64,000 nucleotides of DNA from Tethya wilhelma (lineage: Eukaryota; Porifera; Demospongiae; Tethyida; Tethyidae): contig CAXIPT010000001.1 of the NCBI GenBank assembly GCA_964030475.1, positions 3,013,075-3,077,074 on the forward strand, written 5' to 3'. Numbering within the stretch: position 1 is the first letter of the stretch; the number at the start of each line of letters is the position of its first letter. This document shows positions 51,501-63,648 of the stretch, one piece after another. Made by a program: the position numbers and the translations under genes. The notes under the pieces are model-generated. The model searched no databases and had not been told where the DNA came from. It saw only the letters and a program-made list of their open reading frames with translations.

Positions 51501-54500
51501 CCCACTCCTTCTCAGCTCTGAAGAACACAACCAAGAGGAAACTTATCACCGTAAGAAGTTAAGAGTGTTCACTATTAGTGGACTACAACACACTGCAAGC
51601 AGACTACAATATTGATTGAAGGGTATTGCATTACAAAATTAAATACCACACCTAATTTTCTATCTACCTTCGGTATTCAATGTATTTGTAGATGATGCCA
51701 GCCAGAACCAGAGCCACCAGGGCATAGTACCAGCTGACCAGGAACATGAGGATCAAGCAAAGGAGGGCTCCAATTAGAGAGGTGGTCCAGTGGTAGAACT
51801 TGAACCTTGGTCGCCAGTTTGGAGCTTTCAGTAGTGATTGCAGGAAGCAGGCAAAGTTTACAAACATGTAGCAGATGAGGAAAAACCTGCACAGAGAGAT
51901 GTACATACAGCATACGTATGTGAGTGAGTGTGTGGAGAGTATAAAATTAGTGTGTGTACCATAAATTGCAAAATTCTGTGTTGAAAATATTTTTGTACAT
52001 TAAAGCTTCATCAAGAGTCCTCTTGGTTTCATGTTGAATAATTTCTGTAGCATGTTACACAGCCCCACCCAATATTTTGTAACGAGTGTGTTTAAATTTC
52101 ATGCATTTAATTGCAGTAACTACAAAATTATCAACTATGAAATTCAGAGAGAATGAGCATTTCTTATTTTCTGCTTACATGGTAAGAATGGGAGCCACCA
52201 AATCCAGTGACGCAATAAGCACTCCAACTTCAGCTAGAAGGACAGTCAACAATAGAGCAAAGCTTGGCTCTCCATTCAATCCAGTCCTCTTGAAGAAATT
52301 CAAAAACGACAACAGGTTGTCATTGGCAATGGCTTGCAAGAGCCTAGGGGCACCGGTCAGAGACTGAAGACCAGCTCCGATTGTAGAGAAGAGGGCACCA
52401 ATTAGAATAACCCACTTGGACGGCCACGCTAAGAGAGCAACTGTCAGTCCAGCTGCATCTCCGTACTGGTCTCTGAGCAAGATACCACGGATGGTGGCAC
52501 CAAAGAACAACACACAGGTGATGTCTGAGCAGAAGAGGAGTGAAGGATATCAGTTGTATATATGTAGTAGAGGTATGCTTGTGGCGACGCAGTCTATCAG
52601 CTTATCTAGCCCTTTTTCTACCCCTGATCTGAAGTTGCAGGAGTAGAAAAAAGGGTCTAGCTCTGTAGACTAGTGGTGACAATACTATCAGTAGAGAATA
52701 CAATAATGGTTGGTGGATACAGATCAGGCTGGTGGTGAGAATGGCCGCTATTGTTCCAATGGGTATTGACTTCTGTGCATCCTTCAAGTCACCGGAGCGA
52801 TTAGAACCAGCCATAATGCCTGCAAACAGACAGACAGAACAGTAACAAGTTACAAACTACCTGTACATGCAATGTGTATAAATTATGAGTGTACACATAT
52901 ATACCACTATTGTAGGTGCATGCATGCAACATAAGCTGCTACCTTACACACACATGAAAGAGTATTACGTACCGGTGACAGAGGGAAAGAAGATTCCAAT
53001 GAGCACCAGGAATGAGGTGGTGATCCCGGCAGTCACCTGGGGGTCTATACCCTGCACCCCTGGCCGACTCTCACCACTCTGGAGATACATGGCAGGGGTG
53101 TTCTCTGGGGGAGAAGTAGAAACACAACAATTGTAAAATTAAAGAGCCATTTTGCAATAATTTTGATACTAGTAATAAGTCCAAATCAAGCCTCTATTGA
53201 CAAAACAACTGCTGTACAGTAACACAACCCTATTACACCAGTTAGTCTATTGCTGGACCCTTTTATTCTCATACACTGATGAAACCATGAATCTGGATCA
53301 CTGTCAAAGATCACAGACTAGCAGTAGAAACAAAGAAGCCTGCTAAGATGGTGCTCACCTAGAATGGTTTTGCTACGAGTCAAGCCTGGAATGCCATCGA
53401 TGCAACTTGGAGTGACTGAAGCATTGGTCCAGTTCCCAACGTCAGGTCCGGCAAAGTTATCGGTAGATGCATTCACGGGGAAGAAGAAACTAAAGTTGAA
53501 GGAGCGACGCAGAGATGGGTTGACTCCTGTACACGTCTGTACATGAACAAGTGTCAATAACGAAGCTATAATTAACAGGGGCAAGCCTTATTTACCTCAT
53601 TAATGTCAATACCAGTAGGCAGTGAAACGTTGTTCATGATATTGTAGTCAAACCATTCCGCACTGCTGTAGTTCTCCACTATTTGAATGGCGGTTTGGTC
53701 ACAGGAGATAGGACCGCGAAGAGCAACGTTGTCCACCATGCAGATACTGTAGAGCACACAGACATTAGATCATAAAAATATGTATACATAGACTATATTT
53801 GTGGAGGTGTGTATGTGTATGTGTGCACAATAAAGCATCATGGCAGGGAATTTTGGCAGATCTTTGTGAATCATGCTTTTTTTTTCCAGGAAAAAATTAT
53901 CACTCGAACATTCCAATACTCACAAGGCCCTCTCAGTAGGATTAAATGCTCCAGCATAAATAGATGCCACTGCGATAAGCACAGCAATCAGACAGACTGT
54001 TGCAAACCAGTTCACCTGGAAGGAACCAGAGAGAGAGGGGCATTACAGAGAGAACCAGAAATTCATCATAATCACGAAAAACAAATAGAATTAGAAACAT
54101 AACATCACAAGAGATGCAGCACTTACTATCTTGACACCGACAAACACCACAAGACTGAGAAGAATCAACAGCACGGTGCCATAGACACGGATGTTGTTGA
54201 AGAGAGCATTAGGATTACCACTAATTTCACCAAATATGGAGGCTTGTGGGACGATGTATGTCTGTGTATGCATGTATGTATGTATGTATGTATGTATGTT
54301 GGGTGCAATGGCAGCAAGCAAAAGTGGAAGTAGGTGACAGTTGAGAAATGAGAACACAAAAGGAGGCAAATGTATGTTTTCAAACAGACACAGCTTCCCT
54401 ACCACAACAAACACAGTCATAGACCATACATGAACACACGAAGGTATATCTATTCACACTGACCAACAGGATCTCAATGGCTCCCACGACATAGAGAGAG

Positions 54501-54889
54501 GCGGCAAATGTGGTGGCCAGGTAGAAGAGTACCCCCACAGCTCCCCCAAACTCAGGACCAAGGTTACGTGAGATCATGAAGTAGGACCCCCCAGCTGTAG
54601 TGCACAGAGATACACATACACACAATGCATAAAAAATTAAAACAGTCTTATCTATTACAAGCAATCTCATACCTAAAAGGAACTCTCCCAATGCCTGCTC
54701 AGGCAAGTATCTAAGCTACTTATAGGTGCTTAGCCTCGAAAACTAGGGATGCTAGATGCAAGCGTACTGTCTCTATACACATCTGACGCTGCCGACGAAG
54801 ATAGGGTTCGGCAGGGCTGCCGAACCCTATCTTCGTCGGCANNNNNNNNNNNNNNNNNNNNNNNNNNNNNNNNNNNNNNNNNNNNNNNN

Positions 54890-54975
<86 letters not shown>

Positions 54976-56272
54976 TGATACTCACTGCAGTGCAGCACAA
55001 TAAAATGATCAGAAAAGCAAAACCGACTCCAGCAATGCCCACGATCCACGCCAGCCTAAGGAAGAGAATGACTCCTAGGATGTTCTGCAGTGTGGGCAGG
55101 TAGACTCCCATAATGATGCCAAGATTAGCCTTCTTCTTTCTCTTCTTTCCCTTCTGTTTGGAGTCCATATTGGGTGCCATTCCGTCCACTGGTACCAGGG
55201 AGGAGAGGAGCTGGGCAATGCGTGGCCTTTGATGAAGATCATCCTACAGGTGGCAAGTGGTACATCAGAGAAAGATACAGAGAGACCATGTAGGTGTATT
55301 GCCATGTAGTGGTGTGTTTGTGTGTAGAGATTTAGTATGTGACAACTGTTTGTGCACATTATGTGACAATGTATACATCAAAATGACATGAGATGGCAGT
55401 ATGTATGTATGTATGTGTCCCGTCGTTGATTGCTAATGTAATTTGTTATTGATGAATGAGTTGAATGGTTTGAACACACAATAAGTCAATTTCTCGGTAG
55501 AACTACTGCCTATTAGAGTAGTGGTCAAGACAGTGACCACAGGACAAAAGAAAGGTAGCTGACCTCATAGAGAGCTAGGTTCCCGCTGGTCACAGAGAGT
55601 TGATTCTTGGCAATGTTCTTATCGTCCAATGTGAGGTAGTCCATCTTCTTGCCATCCACAGCCTCAGTGGCAGCTTTAGCCTGAGGTGAGCCATCTGGAA
55701 AGAGAAAAGTTTTTTTAATGAGTATCATTTGAGATACAGATCTACAAAAGGGTATCTCTATCTGATAGCATGAATGTGATATTATTGTATGTAGGAGTGG
55801 TAGTGTTTGGTAAGAGAAATGTGACTCCAATTGTGGAAATGATAGACAGAAGAAAACCCCAATGAACGTGTGTGGAATAGGGCACTTTCACTATCAAGAT
55901 CCATTCCGAAGAAGTAAACAGGGAATAAATGCCATAATTACAAAACATGGGCGTACACTAGTCTTCTCTCTAGGGACGAGAATAGGTGTACACTTACAGC
56001 CATTAAATGCTATCAAATATCACATAACCACCCCAAACCACCTCACATAAAGGCTTATCTATCTTCTTGTGAAGATTAAATCTATCTGACAAACAAGCTG
56101 CACACAAACAGGCTCCATTTATAAAACCACATGGACAAATGAACTACACAAACATGACAAACAGCCAGACAAACAAAACAGCAGACAATAGGGACTCACT
56201 GTGGTCTCCCTGCGAGGTGGCTTCTGGTTCTACTTCGGCTTCAACTTCTGTTATTTCAAAACGAGAGCTCAT
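47719..56272 (-). CDS. K-Cl cotransporter (SLC12A4-7 family), interrupted by an assembly gap
   Basis: Electroneutral K+/Cl- exporter of the plasma membrane. ATG at 56272 ([15 protein letters not shown]). Exons run leftwards: TM1 ([31 protein letters not shown]), TM3 region ([26 protein letters not shown]), [10 protein letters not shown], a large extracellular loop rich in N-x-S/T sites (53320-53750), further membrane exons ([24 protein letters not shown]), the C-terminal domain ([18 protein letters not shown]), a ~240-residue Pro/Ser-rich linker (49150-49860), then [30 protein letters not shown] and the final exon [25 protein letters not shown] with TAA at 47719. This tail is diagnostic for KCC. 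The exon for the end of TM1/TM2 is missing and probably lies in the N gap at 54842-54889. Confidence 0.92.
48838..49030. mobile_element. Possible degenerate relative of the ACCGTATAGCGGG MITE
   Basis: Begins tatagtgggattttcgtata and ends aaaaattcctagctatacag. The ends are only weakly complementary and the interior has ttttcgta/caaaaatt words. In a KCC intron. Confidence 0.35.
49032..49117. mobile_element. Foldback repeat of the AGCCTC..GAGGCT family
   Basis: tagcctcgttctcaggcccc .. agagcctgggagcgaggcta, in a KCC intron. Confidence 0.8.
50469..50526. repeat. Short direct duplication
   Basis: Two adjacent copies of an aaattatttctatgacattg-type unit of about 31 bp, in a KCC intron. Confidence 0.7.
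50775..50966. repeat. Tandem minisatellite, ~40-46 bp units, 4-5 copies
   Basis: Repeats of gagttataacttcacgttt followed by a tgatcatgtttt word, with small indels; within a KCC intron. Confidence 0.8.
54767..54841. other. Sequencing-adapter-derived artefact next to the gap
   Basis: 54767-54798 matches the Illumina Nextera transposase end (ctgtctct.atacacatct then gacgctgccgacga) with one T missing. It runs into a perfect 24-bp-arm palindrome (54789-54841, gccgacgaagataggg and its complement) that abuts 48 N. This is not genomic sequence. Confidence 0.9.
54890..54971. repeat. (CA)n microsatellite beside assembly gap
   Basis: A long pure CA run between the 48-N gap and a KCC donor (gtgagt on the minus strand); it probably caused the assembly break. 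Confidence 0.9.
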
Positions 56273-56781
56273 GGTTGATGAAGAGAAGTGCTGTGCCTGG
56301 GTACGAGGCTAATGGAGTATTACGCGCGCAAATGGTTCCACACAAATTGTTTGTTTCTTCCCAAGTCCAATTAGGTCTGTTAAAAATTTCTTTGTCTAAT
56401 TATCCGAAGAACACTAAAGGTGGGCGTGACCCCCTGGTGCTCAGTGCTGGCTACAGCTAGCTAGCTACTCTTGGAAGCAGAAGGGAAAACATCATTGTAA
56501 GTTATGTTTGTTGACATTTAATCTTGTACACATGTAACTTAGCAGAACAGAAAAATAACCAAAAACAGTTATGGAATGAATGAAAGCAAACAAACTCATG
56601 GAAAGACAAACTCAATATGTCCATGTTTGTGATCAAAGAGGAGTAAATTAGCTGTGAATTGCACACGAAATACCTTATTCAGGCAGTAATTTACAAACGG
56701 GCACACAAGAGACAAATAGTTGTTAGAAGCGTTAACAAACATTGCCTGTAGTTTGGCGGCAAGGTGTTGCATTGTTCCCAC
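56273..56781. other. Intergenic: KCC 5' flank and PTB gene 3' flank
   Basis: Contains the KCC promoter region and, at about 56290-56310, one half (gtgcctgggtacgaggct) of an AGCCTC-type repeat. Both genes lie on the minus strand. No other gene seen. Confidence 0.5.
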
Positions 56782-57528
56782 TCAGTTCACTACCGTGATG
56801 CTTGAAGTGACTTCGATCTTTTGTTTCTTAGCTTGAAGCTCTTCAATCTTTCTCTGAAACACGTCCGACAAAGCACACGCTATTTTTTTCGCACACTCTT
56901 TGTTTTCACATTTGAATGCATGACAGAAAGCTGAGGGAGACCTTCCCGATGCCTGTGCAATGAATGCAAACAGTCTCGAATACTTTGGATGAGTTCCGAC
57001 AAAAGAGATGGTTTTGTACTTGAAGTCGATGATTAGTTCGCCATTTGAGTTATCATACACCTCTAGTTGATCACTACCTGCAACCAGCTTGACGTAGCGG
57101 GGATTAAATGATAGAGCTGGGCTGATGGTGCTTGTGTTGTTGTAGGTTTGCTTTGATGACCAGGAATTCTTGCGACGTGGTTTTTGCTTATCATTAGCTT
57201 GAGTCTGCTCCCAGATGTGGCCTGCTGGACTGTCAATGCATCCTCTGCCTTTGATAGACAGCCCTGTCATTTCATAAGAACCAAGATAAAAACACTCCAA
57301 CAGTTCTTTGCTTGGGCTGCTCTGGCTTGCTGTTGTTGTACTACTGACTGAGTAGAAATCAGAAGCTTCCAATGGACACTCTCTTTGAAACTGAACAACT
57401 GGTTTGTGTTCTGGTGGACTCACATCAACTTCACATAAAGAGTCTTCATCCTCCCATGTCTGATAGGGTGTCTCTCTTTTCTTGAAAAGACTGGTCACTC
57501 TTCGAAATGGTTTATTTGCACTGGCCAT
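56782..57528 (-). CDS. PTB/PID domain protein (FAM43-like?)
   Basis: Intronless in this window. Start MASANKPFRRVTSLFKKRE at 57528; an upstream in-frame ATG at 57654 is possible, but an AG acceptor-like site at 57541 suggests a 5' intron. After a polar N-terminus the phosphotyrosine-binding fold is visible: ECFYLGSYEMTGLSIKGRGC, DSPAGHIWEQ, a Lys/Asn-rich loop insertion, YVKLVAGSDQLEVYDNSNGE, FKYKTISFVGTHPKYSRLFAF, FCHAFKCENKECAKKIACAL and helix DVFQRKIEELQAKK. The domain binds NPxY-type peptides or phosphoinositides in relatives. FAM43 has the same GRGC..IW arrangement; NUMB or GULP relatives are alternatives. The stop is at 56782. Divergent to the orphan gene at 57809. Confidence 0.75.
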   Translation of the reverse strand: MASANKPFRRVTSLFKKRETPYQTWEDEDSLCEVDVSPPEHKPVVQFQRECPLEASDFYSVSSTTTASQSSPSKELLECFYLGSYEMTGLSIKGRGCIDSPAGHIWEQTQANDKQKPRRKNSWSSKQTYNNTSTISPALSFNPRYVKLVAGSDQLEVYDNSNGELIIDFKYKTISFVGTHPKYSRLFAFIAQASGRSPSAFCHAFKCENKECAKKIACALSDVFQRKIEELQAKKQKIEVTSSITVVN

Positions 57529-57774
57529 GTTATCACTTGCCTGATGAAAACAATTATCTACTATGGCAGCTGAATCGTCTTCCACTGACTGCTGCAGAGC
57601 AGAGACAGAGAAGCGCATACAAATTTGATTTTTTGAATTTGTGCTTGAAGGCACAAAGTGACAAAAACTCCGTGACTTCGAATTTCAAGCTCAACCCGCT
57701 AATTACCGCGCGCGCTAATTATTGATCTAGACATTTATATACAGGGCACACACACCCCTCACAGATTATATGCA

Positions 57775-57808
<34 letters not shown>

Positions 57809-59112
57809 ATGGCAGATCAGGACTACTTAGATGAATGGGACGAAGAGGAGTCCCCTAAATCCTTGAGACGTCTTCCTAATCCTGTTACCACGACAAAAAG
57901 AGGCCCTCTATCATTGCATGTGCACACTAGTAGCACAGATGACCACAAGCAAGCTCCTCCACAGACAAAACGCCACATGAAAGGCCATCCAATGTTCCTC
58001 TACTCCCCTGCCTTGTCTAACACAAGGCGTGCCCAACTGACAAGATTTCCAATTCCAAACATCCAGAAACCAATGGATCGCATCGAGCAGCAACTAGGGG
58101 ACATAATGTGTTCTGAAATTGGAGAGAATATACACCTCATCAGTGTACGTATAATATACCATGAAACCTCCGAACAAAGGACGCTTTAATTGGGGACAAT
58201 ATAAATTCAGCTTGTTTGTCCTTTGTAGAGAGGTTATCCTCTTCTCAGAGGTTCTGTTTGTATTGCTACAATAGGGAATTGGAATTTTTGGGAACTAAGA
58301 ATTGTCCTTTGTTGAGAGGTTAATAATACAACATCCCTATCTCGGAGGGTCCACTATTGGAGGTTCTACTGTACATAGCAATCAAACTCCAGTAGTCTAT
58401 GACATTAATTGTGCAACATTGTCAACTGGGCAGTATGTTTGCATGTTCCTATATAAAAGCAAGCATGTTTACTACTACTGGTAGTGTACTTTGTTATACA
58501 TTACTGTACAGTACACAAATCCCTGTTTATATCCTTTTTCGACACCTGCAGGAATGGCCTAACAGCCACAAAGATACAAAGCCACATCTTCCAACTTTAC
58601 ACCCAATGCTGAAGTACGCACCACTTGGAGGCCAGTTACTGCAAGACAACCACCCTGATTTGGAATATACTACACATACCAACAACCACGGACCAATGAA
58701 TATATCAATAACATACAGCAGACACACCACCCCCAAACCCCATCCAATAATGGCTGCAGGCGTGAACCAATACTGGAGTGGACACTCCACATATCCACCA
58801 GCTGCCAACAGAATGGCTAAATCAACACGAAGGTTAAAGATGAGAGATCAATCAGGACGTGTACAGAAAGTACAGAAAGATGAGAACACAAAGGACTCTG
58901 ATAGCATTCACACAAGCACAAGAGCTAAAGGTAGAACAAATCAGCGCTCCTTCAAACTTCACACGACAGGTCAAGTCAGGCCCAGTATTGCTCCACACGG
59001 CCTACAAGCAGAGACCCTACACAGATTACGACCCATCACTGCCAGGACAACACTGGTAGGTCGAGGGCTAGGTGGTTTCCACAACAGACATAATACTATT
59101 GGCTACCATTAA
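57809..59112 (+). CDS. Orphan basic protein, two or three exons
   Basis: Not recognised. ATG at 57809 follows a (CA)n tract ending in CAG, so a 5' UTR intron is possible. Exon 1 (57809-58144) encodes MADQDYLDEWDEEESPKSL, a basic Pro/Thr/His-rich stretch and PNIQKPMDRIEQQLGDIM. Exon 2 starts at 58552 (EWPNSHKDTKPHLP) and runs His/Thr/Pro-rich to TAA at 59112. In 58859-59059 another frame of the same exon (VLLHTAYKQRPYTDYDPSLPG) also looks protein-like, so the 3' structure is uncertain. A further exon at 59281-59421 (MEPYVHYKCTGAKP) may belong here. The low-complexity, Arg/Lys-rich composition suggests a disordered or cytoskeletal/ciliary protein; this is only a guess. Confidence 0.55.
58160..58380. 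mobile_element. Intronic Tc1/mariner-type MITE candidate
   Basis: The ends read accatgaaacctccgaacaa and ttggaggttctactgtaca, loosely complementary (aacctcc words). The interior repeats gtcctttgt.gagaggtt twice. ACAGTAGAACCTC-type ends are seen in pogo/Tigger-like elements. In the intron of the gene at 57809. Confidence 0.5.
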
Positions 59113-60182
59113 TGCCAAGAGCACACTCTTGTTAATACAGATGAAAAGATGGAGTATAATTTTGTGTATCAACTCTCAATTTGAGTCAAATTGCTATTGA
59201 AGTGTGTAAACTAAGTTGTGCCTTAAATGTTTGCAAACACTAAAATGTCTCATTAGATTTCTCTAATGCTTTCCCCCCAGGTCATATGGAACCATATGTT
59301 CACTATAAATGCACAGGTGCCAAGCCCATAATACACAACATACCCCAACTAAAACCTGCTATACCAAACACCACTGTTGATCATGAGATTCAGAGATTCA
59401 CTGCAAGGTGTACAAACTAGGCCCAATTTAGGCAAATGTACATATATACGCGTTTTATCTCACTTTACTTCCTTTCCCCAAGAGAAATTACTGCCAGTGA
59501 ATTAATTCCACAGCAACTGTCTACATCTCTATCACCTGACAATAGACATGTCAACAGAGTGCCTACACCCTACATGACATCAAAACATGGTGCACATTGA
59601 CACAATGAGCTACATTTTAAACCATGTCACTCTAAACGTCCTCACGTGTAGCAAGCTAGCCCATATAATATAGTGGCATGCATTAACTTATTTCTATGGA
59701 CAATATTTGACATTTTCTATACAATACACTAGATATAGATATATAGAGCAATTCAGCATACATTACACAAACTAATAACACAATAAGCATTATAACATCT
59801 CAATAAGAAAAAAAAATTGTAAAAGACATTCTAAAATTAAAAAAAGCATTTCTACATTACCTAATTTCTTTCCTCCAAATCTACATTTCCACAAAGAGCT
59901 GGTGTGGAAAAAAAAGTAGTGTACATGTACATACAAGAAAATGTGCTTATGTGTGTAGCATGGGTAGGTAAATACAAGTTCAATAATTGAAGAAAAACAA
60001 AAGCACTAGCCTGCCAATGTTACCACATAATAATGTATGCATGTGTTTCTTATGACTGTGACAGTTACTTTAAAACGATATAGTAGTATATAGTAGTAAT
60101 TGACAAAGAATAACTAAGTAATGAATTGCAATCTGCATCACTTTCTCTTTCCCTTCTTGACATCCTTAGTAGCCCTATTACA

Positions 60183-60213
<31 letters not shown>

Positions 60214-60285
60214 GGAGGTAAAAATAATAATTCACCTTCCCCCGCTTCTAGCCCTTCACTGATGGTGACTACTGGAAAGATATCC
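59113..60285. other. Convergent flank: orphan gene 3' region and septin 3' UTR
   Basis: Includes the possible extra exon at 59281-59421. The rest is AT-rich, with an A-rich stretch at 59805-59850 and a (CA)n run at 60180-60211. No other gene recognised. Confidence 0.4.
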
Positions 60286-60435
60286 TCACCTCATACTTGC
60301 TTCCAGTTCCTCCATGTACCTCTGGTGTTCTTGGTCAAACAATCGCTTGTCTTCATCAAACTGTTTCCTCTTTTCAGATAGCTCTCGCTGTTGTTGCTCA
60401 AGGGCTCGTTTCATCTGATCCTTACGACGATTCAG

Positions 60436-60475
<40 letters not shown>

Positions 60476-61437
60476 TATAGAAGGGACTGCAGTAAATATG
60501 ACAAAAAAACAAACACACAGCCATTCGGCAACACGTGCAGCTAATTGAGTTGAAAGAATGAATGTGGTTTTGTAATCCCATTAGATGCCAACAGTCACTG
60601 CCCACTCGTAAATGTTGCTGTGGGCAAACAGTGAGAGCAATTACCACCTCCAGTCCATTACAACACCAGTTAAACCTCCCCTGAGAGGCATCCAGGTTGG
60701 TTGTCATTGCATCTTAGCCTCCCACACAATAGAATGCCATTAATTTGTCTCAAGCTGTTGGTCAATGTTGACACCACTGGTCCAGATTACGTCTGGGCCA
60801 TGCATAGCTGGAATAACTCACATCTGCCTCTATGTCTTTGAGCTTCTGCAGTTTCTCTTGCACTTTCATTTCAAATACCTCCTCCATCTCTGTCTCCATC
60901 TTCTTCATCTTCATCTCGTGCTCCCGTTTCTCCACTTCAAACTGAGCGAGTGGGTCCCTGTAATGATTACATCCACCCATACATTAACCCACATACTGTA
61001 TAAGCACACTTGTCTAACAGTCAACAACAACAGCAAAAAAACAACAACAGATGAATTACTGTAGAATACAATGTAGCTACTAGGCACAGGGGAGGTGGAT
61101 AGATTATTTGTTTGCCAAAAGGAGTGTAGCACTAACAATGAGGTGTGCTCTTCAACACACACAATAATATGGGTGTCGCTCAACAGATGGGCAGGTCACA
61201 ATGGGTTACATACACACAGAGAGTATTGTGCTACCACATTGTTGAGAGTATATAGTACCACCACCAACACTCTACCTTGATGGAGCTTGGAAGTGCTTAG
61301 GGTCAGGTGAGCTGACAACACCTGCCAGTTTCTGACATCGGTAGTTCTCATAGTGCATGTTGTTGGTGACATCCTTCAGGTCTTGCATGTGTGTCCTGAG
61401 AGAGAGGGAGCAAAGGAGTGGTCAGGGGAAGGAGTGA

Positions 61438-61484
<47 letters not shown>

Positions 61485-61824
61485 NAACTGTTTGATGTTA
61501 GCCAGTCCCTCTCTCACCACGAGGGAGAGGGGGTCCCCCTCTTGGCACAAGGGAGAGGAGTCTCGCCAGGAGGAAGTGGAGCTCCCTTCCCTCTATCAGC
61601 ACAATGGAGGAGGGTCTAGCTCACTACAAACTGCAAGTGTGATTGAACCATGGCTGTATGTTAGTGTGGAAATTACCTGATGAGCATGTTCCTTAGTGTA
61701 ACGAAGTCACAGTGCTCAATGTTATCAACGTCCACAACACCCCAGGGGTAGTTACGACCTCTGACTTTCTTGTTGTTTGCCTCTATTATTGTATTGCTAC
61801 CAACCACTGCAAATGGAATGGCAT

Positions 61825-61899
<75 letters not shown>

Positions 61900-62669
61900 C
61901 AGACCTATTCTAGTTGTATGTAAGCCTGATACACAAACAATTTTTTCCCTCTTACTCTAAGTTTCTTGTTGGCAGCAGCCTCCTCTTCGTCTCCATCAGT
62001 GTCTGGAAACCTGTAAATCTTGATTCCATGCTCGTCAATCTCTTGCAAGATCTGAGGTGTGCGTGTGCATGCACGGGTGTTATCTTTGATCAGAGGACTA
62101 TCGTATTACTAAACAAATGTACCGACAATTAGCAACTTGTTAGAAACCAGAATATCAGGGATTATATATAGCAACCAATTAAAGTATTAAATCCTATCCT
62201 TGCATGCGGGTACTCTATTGGCTTATGTTTCCAAGTACAAGCAAATGAAACTAGAGCAACGACTGGGAGCATCACTTACAGTCTGTTTGAACCTTGCACA
62301 TTCTTCTGTTGTTAATGTGTCAGCTTTAGCAATCACTGGGATTATGTTCACCTGTGTGGTACGAACGAATGAACAGTATTCTAATTAAAGCACACCACAA
62401 AACCTCGTAATACTTGAATGGCTATGAATGCAAGAAGTTGTGTTACCTTTTCATGTAATTGCTTCATAAATTCAATGTCAATTTGTTTTAGGCTGTATGT
62501 ACAAGAACACACACAGAGGAGAGGGATTAGAATAACTGTAGCTTCAGTATAATGGAACACACATGCATTACATGGCTAGCTATGTACACACATTAAAAGT
62601 GTGTAGGTGTGCAGGTGAGTATCAGACCAAGTTCCATCAGTTACACCCACATACACATTCCACCCTCCA

Positions 62670-62719
<50 letters not shown>

Positions 62720-62856
62720 ATGGCCAGTTGGTGCTATGAAGTAGAGGCAACAGTGAATACGATGGTCTTCCAAGTAGTCATTTCTCACCACACGCGACTC
62801 CTCATTCAAATACTCCTCAAACTTGTTGTCAATGTGAGAAATGATGGGTGTCCAGC

Positions 62857-62907
<51 letters not shown>

Positions 62908-63453
62908 AAAAAGGATTCTCATTTCAATTTACTTCTATATATGATGATATCTAAGATCAGAACCATGATGGTCAGTACATACCAATTCAGTACTAACTAC
63001 AAGTAGCATTGTTGACATAGCACATAGTCAACATTCCACAATACACAAATGAACTACCAGCATGTGAACAGGAAGGAGGGTAGACATAATTAAAATGATG
63101 AATTAGGAGTCACTCTGCATCAAACCTTTTCACCTACAATCAAGTCCATGTGGACTTATGACAAACATTGATGGAGGCTCTACACAGACAGTTCCCCCCT
63201 AAACCTGTACCAGATGCTCCAAGCCTCAATGGCTATATCAGGAGCACATGTGTAGATCATATAATAGCATGGCTCCAGATCAAAGATATTAGTATTTGTG
63301 CCATGTCTTGTGCAGTATGGTGTACAGAACATCATTGCCTTGCTAAACTCACCAGCCGGTGTTATCCACCACGTCCCCAAATCCTGGGGTATCCACAAGA
63401 GAGAGCTCAAGACGGACCCCACCTTCTTGAATGAGTACCGTCGACGCCCTTAT
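60286..63453 (-). CDS. Septin (5' end outside window)
   Basis: GTP-binding filament protein of the cytoskeleton. From upstream (right) to stop: [13 protein letters not shown] and the G3 motif [14 protein letters not shown] (63353-63453), [37 protein letters not shown], then [26 protein letters not shown] (G4 AKAD), [30 protein letters not shown], the septin unique element ([43 protein letters not shown]), and a long C-terminal coiled coil ([40 protein letters not shown]) ending at 60286. The coiled coil and HYENYR place it in the SEPT6/SEPT7/SEPT2-like animal septins. The P-loop exon lies beyond 64000. Several splice sites are made of microsatellite sequence. Confidence 0.93.
60438..60472. 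repeat. (TG)n microsatellite forming a septin splice acceptor
   Basis: On the minus strand the CACACAG end directly precedes the LNRRKDQ exon. Confidence 0.9.
61440..61485. repeat. (TG)n microsatellite ending in one N
   Basis: Septin intron; the single N at 61485 marks an unresolved repeat end. Confidence 0.9.
61827..61898. repeat. (TG)n(AG)n compound microsatellite forming a septin acceptor
   Basis: On the minus strand CACACAG immediately precedes the exon DAIPFAVVG. Confidence 0.9.
62671..62717. repeat. (CA)n microsatellite forming a septin donor
   Basis: On the minus strand the exon ending in APTGHG is followed directly by GTGTGTGTG, so the repeat itself is the 5' splice site. Confidence 0.85.
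62856..62903. repeat. (GA)n microsatellite forming a septin acceptor tract
   Basis: On the minus strand (CT)n then CTAG precedes the exon WTPIISHI, an ideal pyrimidine tract. Confidence 0.9.
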
Positions 63454-63605
63454 CTGAGAGGAAAAGGAAAACAATGGACGATTAATTCAAAATGTTCGTG
63501 TTTTGTGTACATACGATTCCTGGATATTATCAAATGGTGTGTGCTAGTGCATACAAGACAGGACTGTGGATGTGATGTTTGTGCTACTGATAGCAAGTGG
63601 TAAAC

Positions 63606-63648
<43 letters not shown>

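Noticed and set aside
54749..54840. Frame reading [10 protein letters not shown]
   Set aside because: Product of Nextera adapter sequence, not a gene.
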